Assembly (NCBI GenBank): GCA_033439255.1
Contig: CM065882.1
Coordinates: 124,001 to 188,000, forward strand
DNA length: 64,000 nt
Direction: 5' to 3'
Source of the DNA: Hericium rajendrae
Taxonomy: Eukaryota; Basidiomycota; Agaricomycetes; Russulales; Hericiaceae
The notes under the pieces were generated by a model. That model searched no databases, was not told the origin of the DNA, and worked only from the letters and a program-made list of their open reading frames with translations. The translations under genes and the position numbers were made by a program. Positions within the stretch are counted from its first letter, which is position 1. Each line of letters starts with the position of its first letter. Below, in pieces: positions 45,324 through 55,463 of this stretch.

Positions 45324-46562
45324 CCTGGACAATCTCTCATACACCCGCCTCACCTCCCTACTATCGCCCATCATACCTTTCTTCTTTGAACCCTTCACCG
45401 CCGACATCTTCACCGAATCCCGACATCCATTCCATCAACCTCATCTCCCCTTTCCCATCGCCAACACCATCGAGGGTAGTGCACTCATCCCCCTCCTCCG
45501 CTATTGTGCTGTGAAGCGTTGGGAAGCCGAAGGAGTTTGGTTTCGATTGAGGTCGTGGAAACCACGTGCAGGTGCTATCTCCATTGCCTTATACGTTCGA
45601 ATTCGAGTTTCCTTTGACGTCGACTTGCAAGAATTCACGTTTGGTGCCTCGGATATCGCTTACCACTGTCGCCAACCCAACCGAGGATCCCCTGCAAGTA
45701 TCCTACCATCGACCTCGTTCCCCTTTTGCACACTAGGTCTCTTCACCCCCGAACCCTCACCTGAGCCTGTGTGGGCCAGAGAACGCCTCGGCCACCGATT
45801 CCTCAGAAACCCGTACTCGGACCCCCTGTACCCTCGTGCTCTTGGTCGTCGCCCAGTTGCGGCTGACTTCTTCTAGACCTCACCATTGATCCCACCGACC
45901 CCCGTTTCCAGACCACAGAACCATACCCACTTGGCGTCTTCACCTCGCTCGACGAATACTTCATCTACACCCTTTCTGGCATCGTTCGAATAGACTTCGT
46001 CACTCCGGACGAGGACGAGGACGGTCCCGCACAGTGGTACTTCGCCGATCGTGACGACCAGGCAGACCTCGAGCTTAACGACTTCGACGTCGCAGCTACA
46101 GAACACCGTCGCCAACACCCTGCTACCCCGCCGCTTCCCACCGTTGCCCTTCCTAGTGCAGATTCTCCCCCTGCTCGCACCACCCCACTTGTTGTTCCCC
46201 CAGGTAGTACCTTCAACCCGGTAACCAACAACTACTACGCATACCGCTCCGACACCAATCGGCTTGTAGTCAGTTGGAGACCCAGCCTCGTAGAAGAAAG
46301 TGACCTGTGGTTTTGGCAGGCCAGTACCCTCTTCTTAACCACTGCAGAACTCGCACTCTCTCAAGCAGTTATAGAGAATCTCGCTCAGCAACAAGCTACC
46401 CGCCTCGATACCCTTCGGGCCCCACCACCACCACCTGTTTCGACGCCTACCCCAGTACCAGTCCCCTCACCTGCTCCACCCGTTGCCGCTGTTGCATCGA
46501 CATCCACCGTCAACGTCAAACCAACCATTGCCACAGCCCCCCCTGTTCAGCCATCCATCGAC
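45324..46562 (+). other. Gypsy leader with a long open frame ahead of Gag
   Basis: Between the LTR and the first Gag ATG. The Gag frame is open without an ATG from 45867, 232 codons upstream of 46563. It encodes an acidic, then Pro/Ala/Val-rich sequence (YPLGVFTSLDEYF, ADRDDQADLELNDF, APPPPPVSTPTP). A second frame with an ATG at 45511 runs to 45876 and overlaps its start out of phase by one. Probably a long N-terminal Gag region whose original frame has been shifted. Confidence 0.55.
45326..45335 (+). promoter_or_regulatory. Gypsy primer-binding site (self-complementary type)
   Basis: TGGACAATCT, three bases after the 5' LTR, complementary to AGATTGTCCA in the LTR. In the Tf1/sushi group the first bases of the transcript fold back to prime reverse transcription (established for Tf1). 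Confidence 0.6.
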
Positions 46563-47408
46563 ATGTCCAACCCTGAGATCGGCGTCAAACCTGCTCCCTT
46601 TGAGGGAGATCGTTCCAAGTCCAAGGAATTCCAGCTGCGTATTCGCTTATTCCTTCGCGCCAACTCCACCCGGTATAAAGATGATACCGCCCAGATCTCC
46701 CTCTTCCTCGACCTCTGCCAGGGCCCTATCGCCGGCCAGTGGGCCACCCAGCGCGTCGAGGAGATCCTTGAGGATGACGATCTCGTGGCTGCAAAAACAT
46801 CTCCAGCTCATGTTCCCCGCTACGCCAACCTCACCGCCCTTCGAACTCGCTTCAACTTGGACTTCTCTCCCCTTGACGACTCCAAGGATGCCTCCCATGC
46901 TATCCAGACCCTCCAGATGGGTATGCGCCCGGTAGTCGACTACATCACCGAGTTTGAGTCCTTCGCCCCTCGCACCGGCTACAATGACGTGGCCCTGATC
47001 GACTGGTTCCTGCATGGCCTCAACAGCGCCCTGCGCGATGATTGCCAGCGCAGCTACCCCACGCCCACCACCCTGGCTGAGTGGAAGGCGAGGGCCCGTG
47101 ACAGAAATGCTGCCTACCTCATGCGCACCCGGTTCCAGAGTCCCCGCCCTACAACTGGGCGCACCCCGGTGAGCACTCGCTCCCCTCAGTCCACATCTAC
47201 TGGCCGATCCCGCACAGTCGCTGCTACAGGTGCCCCACTGTCCAAACTCTCGGAGCCTGACCGTGAGCGCCTCAGGCGTGAGGGCGGTTGCTTCCGCTGC
47301 CGCCAGAAGGGCCATGGCTTCCGCGACTGCCCCCTCAATGCCAACTCCAACCCCCGTGCCCCAACCCCTCGTGTCCGAGCGCTAGAAACCGGCTCTGCCC
47401 GGGAGTAG
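46563..47408 (+). CDS. Gypsy Gag
   Basis: 281 residues from the ATG. Contains the retrotransposon Gag fold region (FEGDRSKSKEFQLRIRLFL, then WATQRVEEIL, YITEFESFAPRTGYND, LIDWFLHGLN) and one CCHC zinc knuckle (CFRCRQKGHGFRDC). The frame stops at 47,406-47,408, but a shifted frame continues with INRSIADLSSQLKDLSEEERE to a stop at about 47,551. That looks like the real Gag C-terminus, so a single-base shift probably truncates Gag. Confidence 0.82.
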   Translation: MSNPEIGVKPAPFEGDRSKSKEFQLRIRLFLRANSTRYKDDTAQISLFLDLCQGPIAGQWATQRVEEILEDDDLVAAKTSPAHVPRYANLTALRTRFNLDFSPLDDSKDASHAIQTLQMGMRPVVDYITEFESFAPRTGYNDVALIDWFLHGLNSALRDDCQRSYPTPTTLAEWKARARDRNAAYLMRTRFQSPRPTTGRTPVSTRSPQSTSTGRSRTVAATGAPLSKLSEPDRERLRREGGCFRCRQKGHGFRDCPLNANSNPRAPTPRVRALETGSARE

Positions 47409-47574
47409 CTCCAGAAGATGCAGCCGCCGCCCTCGCTGTCCCCGCCATCAACAGGTCCATCGCCGACTTATCATCGCAGTTGAAGGACTTGAGCGAGGAA
47501 GAGAGGGAAGAGGCAAAGGCTGCATTAAAGGATATGGTTGAGGGTTTTTAAAGCGCCCCCCGGTCACGTCGTCC

Positions 47575-50500
47575 GTGGGTGGCAAGAAATATTTCTTTGA
47601 TCCGTCGAATCGCTTCTCTGTACTATCCGACCCCTGTGAGCAATCGTATCCATCGTCTTTGCGCATGTCCGCTATCACACCCAACCGTCAGACACCGTCC
47701 ATTACGCTCCAGGCCAAGATTATCACTGCCCCGATCAAGAAACAAATCGACGCTGAGGCACTTCTCGATAGTGGTGCAGAAGGCATTATTATGCACCCCG
47801 AGTTTGCCAAGAAACACCAGTTCCCCCTCAAGAAACTCCCTAAACCCTTTCCCGTTCGCAACGTGGACAACTCCGAAAACATCATGGGCTGGGTCCGCTA
47901 TTCCGTCAACCAGAACATCCGCATTTACGCCAAGGACTCGACGTCCTTCCATGAGGAGACAGCTGAGTTCTATCTCGTTGATATTGGTGACTATGACATT
48001 ATCCTTGGGACCGATTGGTTACAGGAACACAACCCTGAAATTGATTGGGTCTCTCGTCGTGTTGACATGACTCGCTGCCCTCCCTCTTGCACCCTGAATA
48101 AGCCCCCGGTCAAAAACCTGTCCACTCGCTCAGAACGCCGCCAATCAGCCCCTCGTCCACCAGTCCTCAGTACCGCTGCTGTACTGCTCCCCCCACCTTG
48201 CCCCCCTCCATTGCTCCCACTGCCCCCGCCATTTGTTCCTGCCCCACTTCCCAAATACGTGATCCCTGCTCGCCAAGTCCAAGGTGTCCGTCTTCGCCGC
48301 ATCCACCTGTCCAAAGTCCCTGCACATCTGTTTACCGAGGATGATGACCCGCGACCTAACGTCGATGATGACTGGGTTGAAGAGGGTCTTCGCCTAGCTG
48401 GTGTTCTCCCTGATTGGGACACACCACCCCCTCCAGATGACGACCCAGACTACCAACATACCATCCGTATCCGTCGCTCTTTCACCAATGCTCAGAAACT
48501 GGCTGAGCGTGTGGCCGCCCATGTTGCAGAGAAGTCCTTTGCTGAGATGGTTCCCCCTCAGTACCAGGATTTCCAACCCGTCTTCGATGAGGAATCCTCC
48601 CATCGCCTTCCTGAACGTCGCCCTTGGGATCACGCCATCGACCTGAAAGATGGTTTTGAACCCCGTTCATGCAAGGTCTATCCCATGGCTCCCACTGAGC
48701 AGGAGGACCTCGATTCGTTCCTTGATGACCAGGTCAAAAAAGGCTACATCCGTCCTTCCAAATCCCCTATGGCGAGTCCCTTCTTCTTTATCAAGAAAAA
48801 GATGGAAAACTACGCCCCGTCCAGGACTATCGCACCCTCAACAAGGGCACCATCAAGAATGAATATCCCCTGCCCCTCATCTCTGAACTCGTTGACAAGC
48901 TCAAGGGTGCCAAAGTCTTCTCCAAGATGGATGTTCGTTGGGGTTACAACAACGTTCGCATCAAGGAGGGCGACGAATGGAAAGCCGCCTTCAAAACCAA
49001 CCGCGGTCTCTTTGAACCCCTGGTGATGTTTTTTGGTCTTACAAACTCCCCTGCCACGTTCCAAGGAATGATGAATGAACTTTTCAAGGATCTCATCGAC
49101 ACGGGCAAAGTCGTCATCTACATGGATGATATCCTCATTTTCACCGAAACCCTCGAAGAACATCGCGACCTCGTGCGCAAGGTCCTCCAACGCCTCCAGG
49201 ACAATGACCTCTTCCTCAAACCAGAGAAGTGCTCTTTCGAGCAGCCCTCCGTTGAGTTCCTCGGTCTCATTGTCTCCCATAACATGCTTGCCATGGACCC
49301 CGTCAAGGTTGCAGGCATCGCTGAATGGCCTGCCCCCCGTAACGTCAAGGATGTCCAGTCCTTTGTTGGCTTTGGCAACTTCTATCGACGCTTCATCCAG
49401 GACTTCTCCAAAGTCGCCCGTCCCATGTTTGACCTTACCAAGAAAGACCATCCTTGGGCCTGGTCTGCTGAATGTCAACATGCCTTTGAGGCTCTTAAAG
49501 CTGCGTTCACCTCGTCCCCAGTCCTTATCATGCCTGACCCGTCCAAACCCTACTTGGTTGAGGTCGATGCCTCAGACTATGCCACAGGAGGTATCCTATC
49601 CCAGCGTGGGGAGGACGAGCAATGGCACCCTGTTGCTTACATCTCCAAGGCCTTCACTGCCCCTGAACGCAACTACGACATTTATGACAAGGAACTCCTG
49701 GCCATCATCCGTGCCCTCGAAGCCTGGCGGCACTACCTGGAAGGCTCTCCCCATACTGTGGAGATCTGGACTGACCATAAGAACCTGGAATACTTCAAGT
49801 CTGCCCAAAAGCTGAGTCGTCGTCAGGCTCGCTGGGCTCTCTTCCTCACTCGTTTCGACTTCACCTTGATCCACAAACCCGGTATTCATCACCGGCCAGA
49901 TGCCATGTCGAGACGACCTGACCATAGAGAGGGGGTGGACGATGACAACTCAGATCGTGTCCTCCTCGACCCCAAGTACTTCCAGATTCGTGCTACACGT
50001 CCAGCCGCTGTCAAGTCCATTGGCAATGCTGATCTTCGCCAACGCATTCGCAATGCCAAGACCAAGGATATTGAGGTCGTTCAAGCCCTTGACGTGATCC
50101 TGAACAACGGTCCTCGCTCCCTCGTCAAGAACCTCCAAGAATGGAACTACGAGGATGGCCTCATCCTCTTTCGTGGCAAAGTCTACATCCCTGCTGACAA
50201 GGACCTTCGGCGAGATATCGTCAAGCTGCATCACGACACTCCCATGGCTGGTCACCCCGGACGCTACAAGACCTATGAGCTCCTCAGTCGCAACTACTGG
50301 TGGCCCGGTATGTCTGTCTTCGTTCGTGATTATGTTGATGGCTGTGCTACCTGCCAGGCCACCAAGGTTCAAAATCACCGCCCCCATGTTGAAACAATCC
50401 CCAATGCCATCCCTACCCGTCCCTTCCAAGACATTACCTCGGACTTCATCGTCAAACTCCCAGAATGCCAAGGCTATGACTCCATCAATGTGGTCGTCGA

Positions 50501-51576
50501 CCGTTTTACAAAGCACGTCTCCTTCACTCCTTGTAACGAGACCATTACCAGTGATGGCACAGTCGACATCCTTTTTGACAGGATTTATCGGAACTACGGC
50601 CTCTGGGAACGCCTCATCTCTGATCGTGGCCCACAGTACGCAGGCAAAGTCATGCGTGGCGTCTTTGACAAACTTGGTATCAAGTCCTCCCTCAGCACCG
50701 CCTATCATCCACAGACCGATGGCGAGTCAGAACGCGTCAATCAAGAACTCGAGCAGTTCCTTCGTACCTTCTGCAACTACCGTCAGGACGATTGGGTCCA
50801 ATGGCTCCCTTACGCTGAGTTCTCGCACAACCACCGTATCCACAGCGCCACTAACCGAGCTCCATTTGAAATGCTCCTCGGCTATATTCCCACTGCCATC
50901 CCCACTGTCAACCCCACATCGTCTACACCCGCCATCGAGGATCGTTTCCGTCACCTCGAACAACTTCGCACTGAGGTCCAGGCCAGCCTTCAAACAGCTG
51001 CTGATCTCATGAAGCGCAACAACCAGGACCATATGCATGACACCATCCACTTCCAGGTTGGCGACAAGGTCTGGCTCGATGGCAAGAACATCAAAACCAC
51101 ACGACCCAAAGCTAAGCTTGCTGATCGACGCCTGGGACCTTTCGAAATCACTGACGTCCTGGGCCCAGTCTCTTATCGACTGAAGCTACCACCCACCTGG
51201 CGTATCCACCCGGTGTTCCACACGTCCCTGTTGTCCCCTTACAAGGAAACCGATGCTCATGGTCCCAACTTCCCTGCACCACCACCTGACCTTGTGGAGG
51301 GCGAGGAAGAGTACGAAGTTGAGTCTGTCCTCGATGCTCGTCTCACTCGGAACAAACGCGGCATTGAATATCTCGTCAAATGGGCAGGCTACCCTGATTC
51401 AGAAAATCAGTGGCTTTCACGTACCTCCCTTTCCAATGCCCATGGTGCAATCACCGACTTCTACACCCGCCATCCGCATGCACTCAAGGCTCCCAATCTT
51501 CGTGGACTCATCTACCTCGATCCCGTCCATGCTCATCACGCACTCCAGGCGAAAGTGCGTCTTAGAGAGGGGGTGA
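47575..51576 (+). pseudogene. Gypsy Pol with chromodomain, one frameshift
   Basis: First frame (to about 48.81 kb): aspartic protease AEALLDSGAEGIIMH, a proline-rich linker, then the RT start (RRPWDHAIDLKDGFEPR, SPMASPFFFIKKK). The frame shifts by one in the A-rich run at about 48,800-48,806. The second frame carries RT (FSKMDVRWGYNNVRI, YMDDILIFT), RNase H (LVEVDASDYATGG, WTDHKNLEYF), the integrase zinc-finger region (HHDTPMAGHPGRYKTYELL, CATCQATK), the DDE core (ITSDFIVKL, ISDRGPQY, HPQTDGESERVNQELE) and a C-terminal chromodomain (YEVESVLDARLTRNKRGIEYLVKWAGY, ENQWL). The last codons run into the LTR. Confidence 0.9.
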
Positions 51577-51999
51577 TGTCACGGATCGCTCCATTTCTCT
51601 CCGCCTTCTTCTCTGCCATCAAGGCATCGCGTCGGTCATGTGCTCCAGCAGCCCCATCACATGTTCACTTCCTCACATGACCTGGGGCTATCCTTCACCC
51701 ATGCCCTTGTTCCCCTTTGGGACATCCTATTGTTCTCCCTCCCATTGTTCTCCTTTTGACCACCATTGTTCTCACTCTATTGTTCGACCCGTTATGGTGT
51801 CCATTGTTCTTTTCCCATTGTCGTCCCAGTACTTATAGGCTCCCTGTCGCTCGCCTATTTCCCTAGATTGTCCATTTCGTCTGTACCGTACTGTACCTCC
51901 AATACAGGTCACTGCGCTGCTAGTCGCTCTCTGCTCTCTCGCTCCCATCATCGCTGGTGACTTGGGTGGTTCTCTGCTGTCTACGACCGAGTCTTGACA
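51577..51999 (+). repeat. Gypsy 3' LTR
   Basis: 423 bp. Differences from the 5' LTR: TTTTG[G/A]CCACC, CCC[A/G]TTATGG and GTAC[C/T]GTACC, all transitions. Confidence 0.9.
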
Positions 52000-52203
52000 C
52001 GCATCACGATCAGAGTTGCATGGATATTAGAATAGATGACTGGAAGTATCATAGTTTTTCCTTCATTTCTTCATCTTACTCTAGATGGACCAAGACCGTA
52101 CTTAACTTCCCGATCATCGAGGGGCTGGTGTCTTACTGCAGAAAATCACGAGCAGCAGGAACAGGCCGAATTTTATAGTATGCCAAAAAAAAAGTTAAAG
52201 TTA
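52000..52203. other. right flank of the Gypsy element
   Basis: About 200 bases without a recognised feature. The first five (CGCAT) do not match the left flank. Confidence 0.4.
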
Positions 52204-52370
52204 GCCATATATAATTCAAAAAGGTATCTAGACCATAGAACAGTATACAAAGTCACAGAAATGGGTAGAATAAGGAAGGCCGGAGGTATGCCAGCGACGC
52301 AGTGACGCGACGCGCCACGCGGGAAAATCCAACCGTGGACTCCCTGGTTGCCGTTACCCGGCAGCCCGGC
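52204..52370 (-). repeat. Dispersed 170-bp repeat, right copy (inverted)
   Basis: Inverted match of 44503-44672. It is followed by a run of T on the minus strand (nine A at about 52,185 on the plus strand). Confidence 0.8.
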
Positions 52371-52398
52371 GCTAATACAGCTGCGGCTGTCTGATGGA

Positions 52399-52897
52399 AA
52401 TACTGTACTCTTTCGACCATTTCTCGCGTCACATGTCACGGCCCTCTGGCCAGCGCGAAATTCGTAGGTTTGTCACAAGTCACAAACAGGATGCGCGAAA
52501 ATTTCCTTCGGTCTCAAAAACGTCCGAAACCCCTCCAAATGGTCTGAAATTGCTTTCTGGCGGCCATTTGCTACCCCAGGCAGCACGGAGACCTCCACTG
52601 ACCTCCGAGAACGGCCTCAACACGATTTGCGCCTGTGGAAGCCCAGATTTGGCCTATCCGGCCACATTTCTGCTCGAATTTGGGCATGGTCTCATGGTGC
52701 CAACTACCTTCGTGCAACTCAAGACAGGTGCGCGGACCCTCGCAGGGTGGATTATTCGCGCCAGCGCGCGCGAAATACATGCCAGCGCGAAATTCTTGTA
52801 TATGTTCCCGTCACAAGACCCTTGCGCGAATGCGCGAAGTGGTCACACGTCACAGGGCTCCCTTCTCAGCGAGAAATGGTCGAAAGAGTACAGTATT
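52399..52897. mobile_element. Small inverted-repeat (MITE-like) element
   Basis: 499 bp bounded by inverted copies of AATACTGTACTCTTTCGACC (continuing ATTTCTCGC), about 29 bp at each end, with further weaker symmetry inside (CACATGTCACGGCCC against GGGCTCCC...CACGTCACAG). The inside is rich in GCGCGAAA motifs and encodes nothing. I see no clear target duplication, so the family cannot be named. Confidence 0.65.
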
Positions 52898-53170
52898 GCA
52901 TGCAATCAATCTGCTCATACTACACTCAACGCTGCTTCACTGATATACAGAGCGATCGTCTTCTGTGTGAGGTCAGCTATGGCTGCCGAGACTACAACAG
53001 AGCCAACGTCCGAGTAATCGAACCGATACCGTAACTTATGAACTTGGATCAATCAACTGCAGGGCCAGTTACCACCCCGACACAAATTCCGATGGGAAGC
53101 CAGCAGGCCTCTCACGCAAGATTGAATACCGATATCGAACCCTTTTGCGCGCAACCAACACTTATTCAAC
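52898..53170. other. promoter region of SDR-B
   Basis: About 270 bases between the small element and SDR-B. No gene seen. Confidence 0.4.
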
Positions 53171-54210
53171 ATGAGCCAGAGCTATCTCGAGGAGCTTTTC
53201 GGAACGAAGGACCGCGTCGCGGTCATCACAGGCGGCGGGACAGGTCTCGGTTTCTGGATGGCGGAGGCATGGGTCAAAGCTGGCGGGCGAGGTGCACGCC
53301 ATTCTGCCTCAAAGTCTTAGATCATGCAGGATCGTGCGCTGAACGCCGAATCTGCAGTCTGGATCTCTGGCCGGCGTGAGCACAAGCTCCAGGAGGCCAG
53401 TGCCAAGCTCAATGGCCTCTCGCCGGACAGCGCGAACTAGTAAGCGTCCTCCGATCCGCCAATGCACTCTCTCGCTGACGCACCAGACCGTCATAGCGTC
53501 GTCGCCGACCTTTCCACCAAAGAGGGCATCACCGCTCTCAGAGTCGCGGTGTCCGCGCGCGAGACAGCCGTCGATGCGCTCGTCAATAACGCAGGCATGA
53601 GCAAGACCGAGGCAGTCACCTTTCCCCAGCAGAGCGCCGCGGAGATGGGCGCGGCGCTCGCGAGCTACCACCGCGCGTCGTGGGAGGAGCATTACGTGCT
53701 CAACGTCTGGGCCGCGGGCGTGCTCACGGGCGAGTTCTTGCCGCTGCTCGCCGCGGCCGCGAAGAAGGGCGACGGGCGCGGGAGCGTGCTCAACATCAGC
53801 TCCACGAGCGCGACTGTCTGGAACCAGTTCTGGCCGATCCAGGGTGCGTGCACAAGGCCACTGTTGACTATCTGCTGACGTCGTGGGCCACAGCGTATCA
53901 GACGAGCAAGGCCGGGCTGATCGCGCTCACGCGCATCCACGCCGCCAAACTCGCCGTGCACGGCGTGCGCGTCAACTCGATCCAGCCAGGCTCGTTCCCG
54001 ACCGACATGAACCCCGTCGAGGCCGAATTCTCACCCGGGCATCCTAGCCACGTGGGCCGCATCCCGCTGGGACGCAGCGGCGGTGCGGAGGACATCGGTG
54101 GCACGTTTCTATATCTTGCGGGCAAGGCGGGCGCGTATGTCACCGGGTCGAACTTTGCAGTGGATGGTGGTGCACTGCTGGTGTTGAATAATGCGTATTC
54201 GCCTTATTAG
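53171..54210 (+). CDS. Short-chain dehydrogenase/reductase (SDR-B)
   Basis: 288-aa classical SDR from exons 53171-53291, 53358-53439, 53497-53843 and 53894-54210, the same sizes as SDR-A. It opens MSQSYLEELFGTKDRVAVITGGGTGLG. NNAGMSK, SSTSATVWN, YQTSK, QPGSFPTDMN and FAVDGGAL are all present, so the catalytic Ser-Tyr-Lys set is intact. The intron-2 donor sits in an in-frame TAG. It is the inverted-duplicate partner of SDR-A. Together with F-box-B downstream it mirrors the SDR-A/F-box-A pair. Confidence 0.88.
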
Positions 54211-54799
54211 TTTGGAGAGGTTTGGCTCCAGTCGTGAATCGAGACGAAACGATGGATCGCTACTGTTCCGCAATCAAGCGCAATTGACAATATGTACCCT
54301 TTCGTGAGTCCGGGAAGCTACCGCCGCGTCAACGGCCACCTGCTTCGTTGTTCCAACTGCTTAGCTTCTTCCCAAGGTATTATAGAGTAAACTTCGGTGT
54401 AGGCGGTTGAAGGTACAGTATATTTCTGTCTCACCACTTGGCTGATCCTGCGATTAAACTCGCAATAGCTTTGACGTAGGCACAAAGCTACTGCTTAATT
54501 ATTAGATCGAACCGCGAAGGATATCAGCAGGCTCTCGGTAAGCATAGCCAGCTGCGCATGGGAAAAGCATCTGCTGATTCTTGACATTTCGAGCACAGTC
54601 CTTCCTGCATGGGACTGTGAGACAGTCCTCGGCGCCAAACCTGACGCTTTATTTATCGACGCCGCATTACCGCTCAGAAAGCATGGCACCAAATCAGATA
54701 CCGCGAAGCCAGACTGGCACTGCTATTTATAGGATCCATTTCACGCAGGCACGCACCACCAAGTCTGAACTCGATAGGTCTTGGATAGTGCTGCGGCGG
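54211..54799. other. spacer between SDR-B and F-box-B, left part
   Basis: No gene recognised. Contains a small hairpin GGACTGTGAGACAGTCC at about 54.61 kb. Confidence 0.45.
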
Positions 54800-54842
54800 G
54801 CACTTGACCTTTGTATCGTGTCACGATACAAAGGTCAAGTGC
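54800..54842. repeat. Perfect palindrome, 21-bp arms, 1-nt spacer
   Basis: GCACTTGACCTTTGTATCGTG, then T, then its exact reverse complement. Able to extrude as a cruciform or to form a hairpin in RNA. Confidence 0.9.
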
Positions 54843-54866
54843 GACCCTCCGCAGTGCGGAGGGTCG
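54842..54866. repeat. Second perfect palindrome, 12-bp arms, 1-nt spacer
   Basis: CGACCCTCCGCA, G, TGCGGAGGGTCG. It shares its first base with the end of the preceding palindrome. Confidence 0.9.
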
Positions 54867-55463
54867 TGTAGTACGCCACATGTTCTTCGAACGCGATCAA
54901 GTAATTGGGCTACTTCAAAAACTTCTGCTGGCTTTCGCCGCTGCGGCGCAGTTGCATCGTTCGAATTCCTCAGACGCCTATTGAAGTCATGAAGCTTGAG
55001 GCAGCGCAGTACAGAACGCACAAGCCTCGGTCGACACAGCGCAGAAGTGTACAAGCCCCCGTCCACGGAGTTCAAAGTGTACGCTTGAAGCAGCACAGAA
55101 GCGTACACACCTGGGTCGACGCAGCACAGAAGCGTATACGTCTGAGGTAACGCAGCACAGAAGCACGCAGGCCCGGGTCACCAAAAAATTAGAATTATGC
55201 ATATTCTGTAACAATATAAATGCGCATGCAGATGACTGGACATGCACGCGTCTTTGCAACATTGACCAGGCAAGTCAGCGGCTGACATGTTCGGTCTCTG
55301 CTCTGACTATCCGTTGTCCCCACAGCCAACATCTACACCTATAACCAACCCCATCCAAGTTGATACTAATGGCGGGAAGACCGGATGATCCTATGTATGT
55401 CGCCATTATTGGAGCCCGCAATATTCATCCTCATCCAATTTTAGACTATTCTGGGGATCCGTT
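54867..55463. other. spacer between SDR-B and F-box-B, right part
   Basis: Similar in reverse to 14.28-14.68 kb on both sides of the minisatellite, e.g. the CTTGCCTGGTCAATGTTGCAA block. The first exon of F-box-B may lie here, but no ATG exon is convincing. Confidence 0.5.
54990..55170 (-). repeat. Minisatellite related to that at 14.4 kb, 31-bp unit
   Basis: On the minus strand about five diverged copies starting GCTTCTGTGCTGCG. The best-kept unit is 31 bp (GCTTCTGTGCTGCGTCGACC...GTGTGTAC), the same length as the first unit at 14.4 kb. Confidence 0.75.

Larger units (their letters stand above)
44901..51999 (+). mobile_element. Ty3/Gypsy chromodomain retrotransposon (chromovirus), near complete
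   Basis: 7,099 bp with 423-bp LTRs (44901-45323 and 51577-51999). By eye the LTRs differ at three bases, all transitions. The order Gag, protease, reverse transcriptase, RNase H, integrase, chromodomain is that of chromoviruses. A purine-rich tract (AGAGAGGGGGTGA) abuts the 3' LTR. The start of the probable transcript can pair with the primer-binding site just inside the 5' LTR (Tf1-like self-priming). No target duplication is visible (left CCCGC, right CGCAT). Gag has a frameshift near its end and Pol one near 48.81 kb, so this copy is probably defective though young. Confidence 0.93.
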
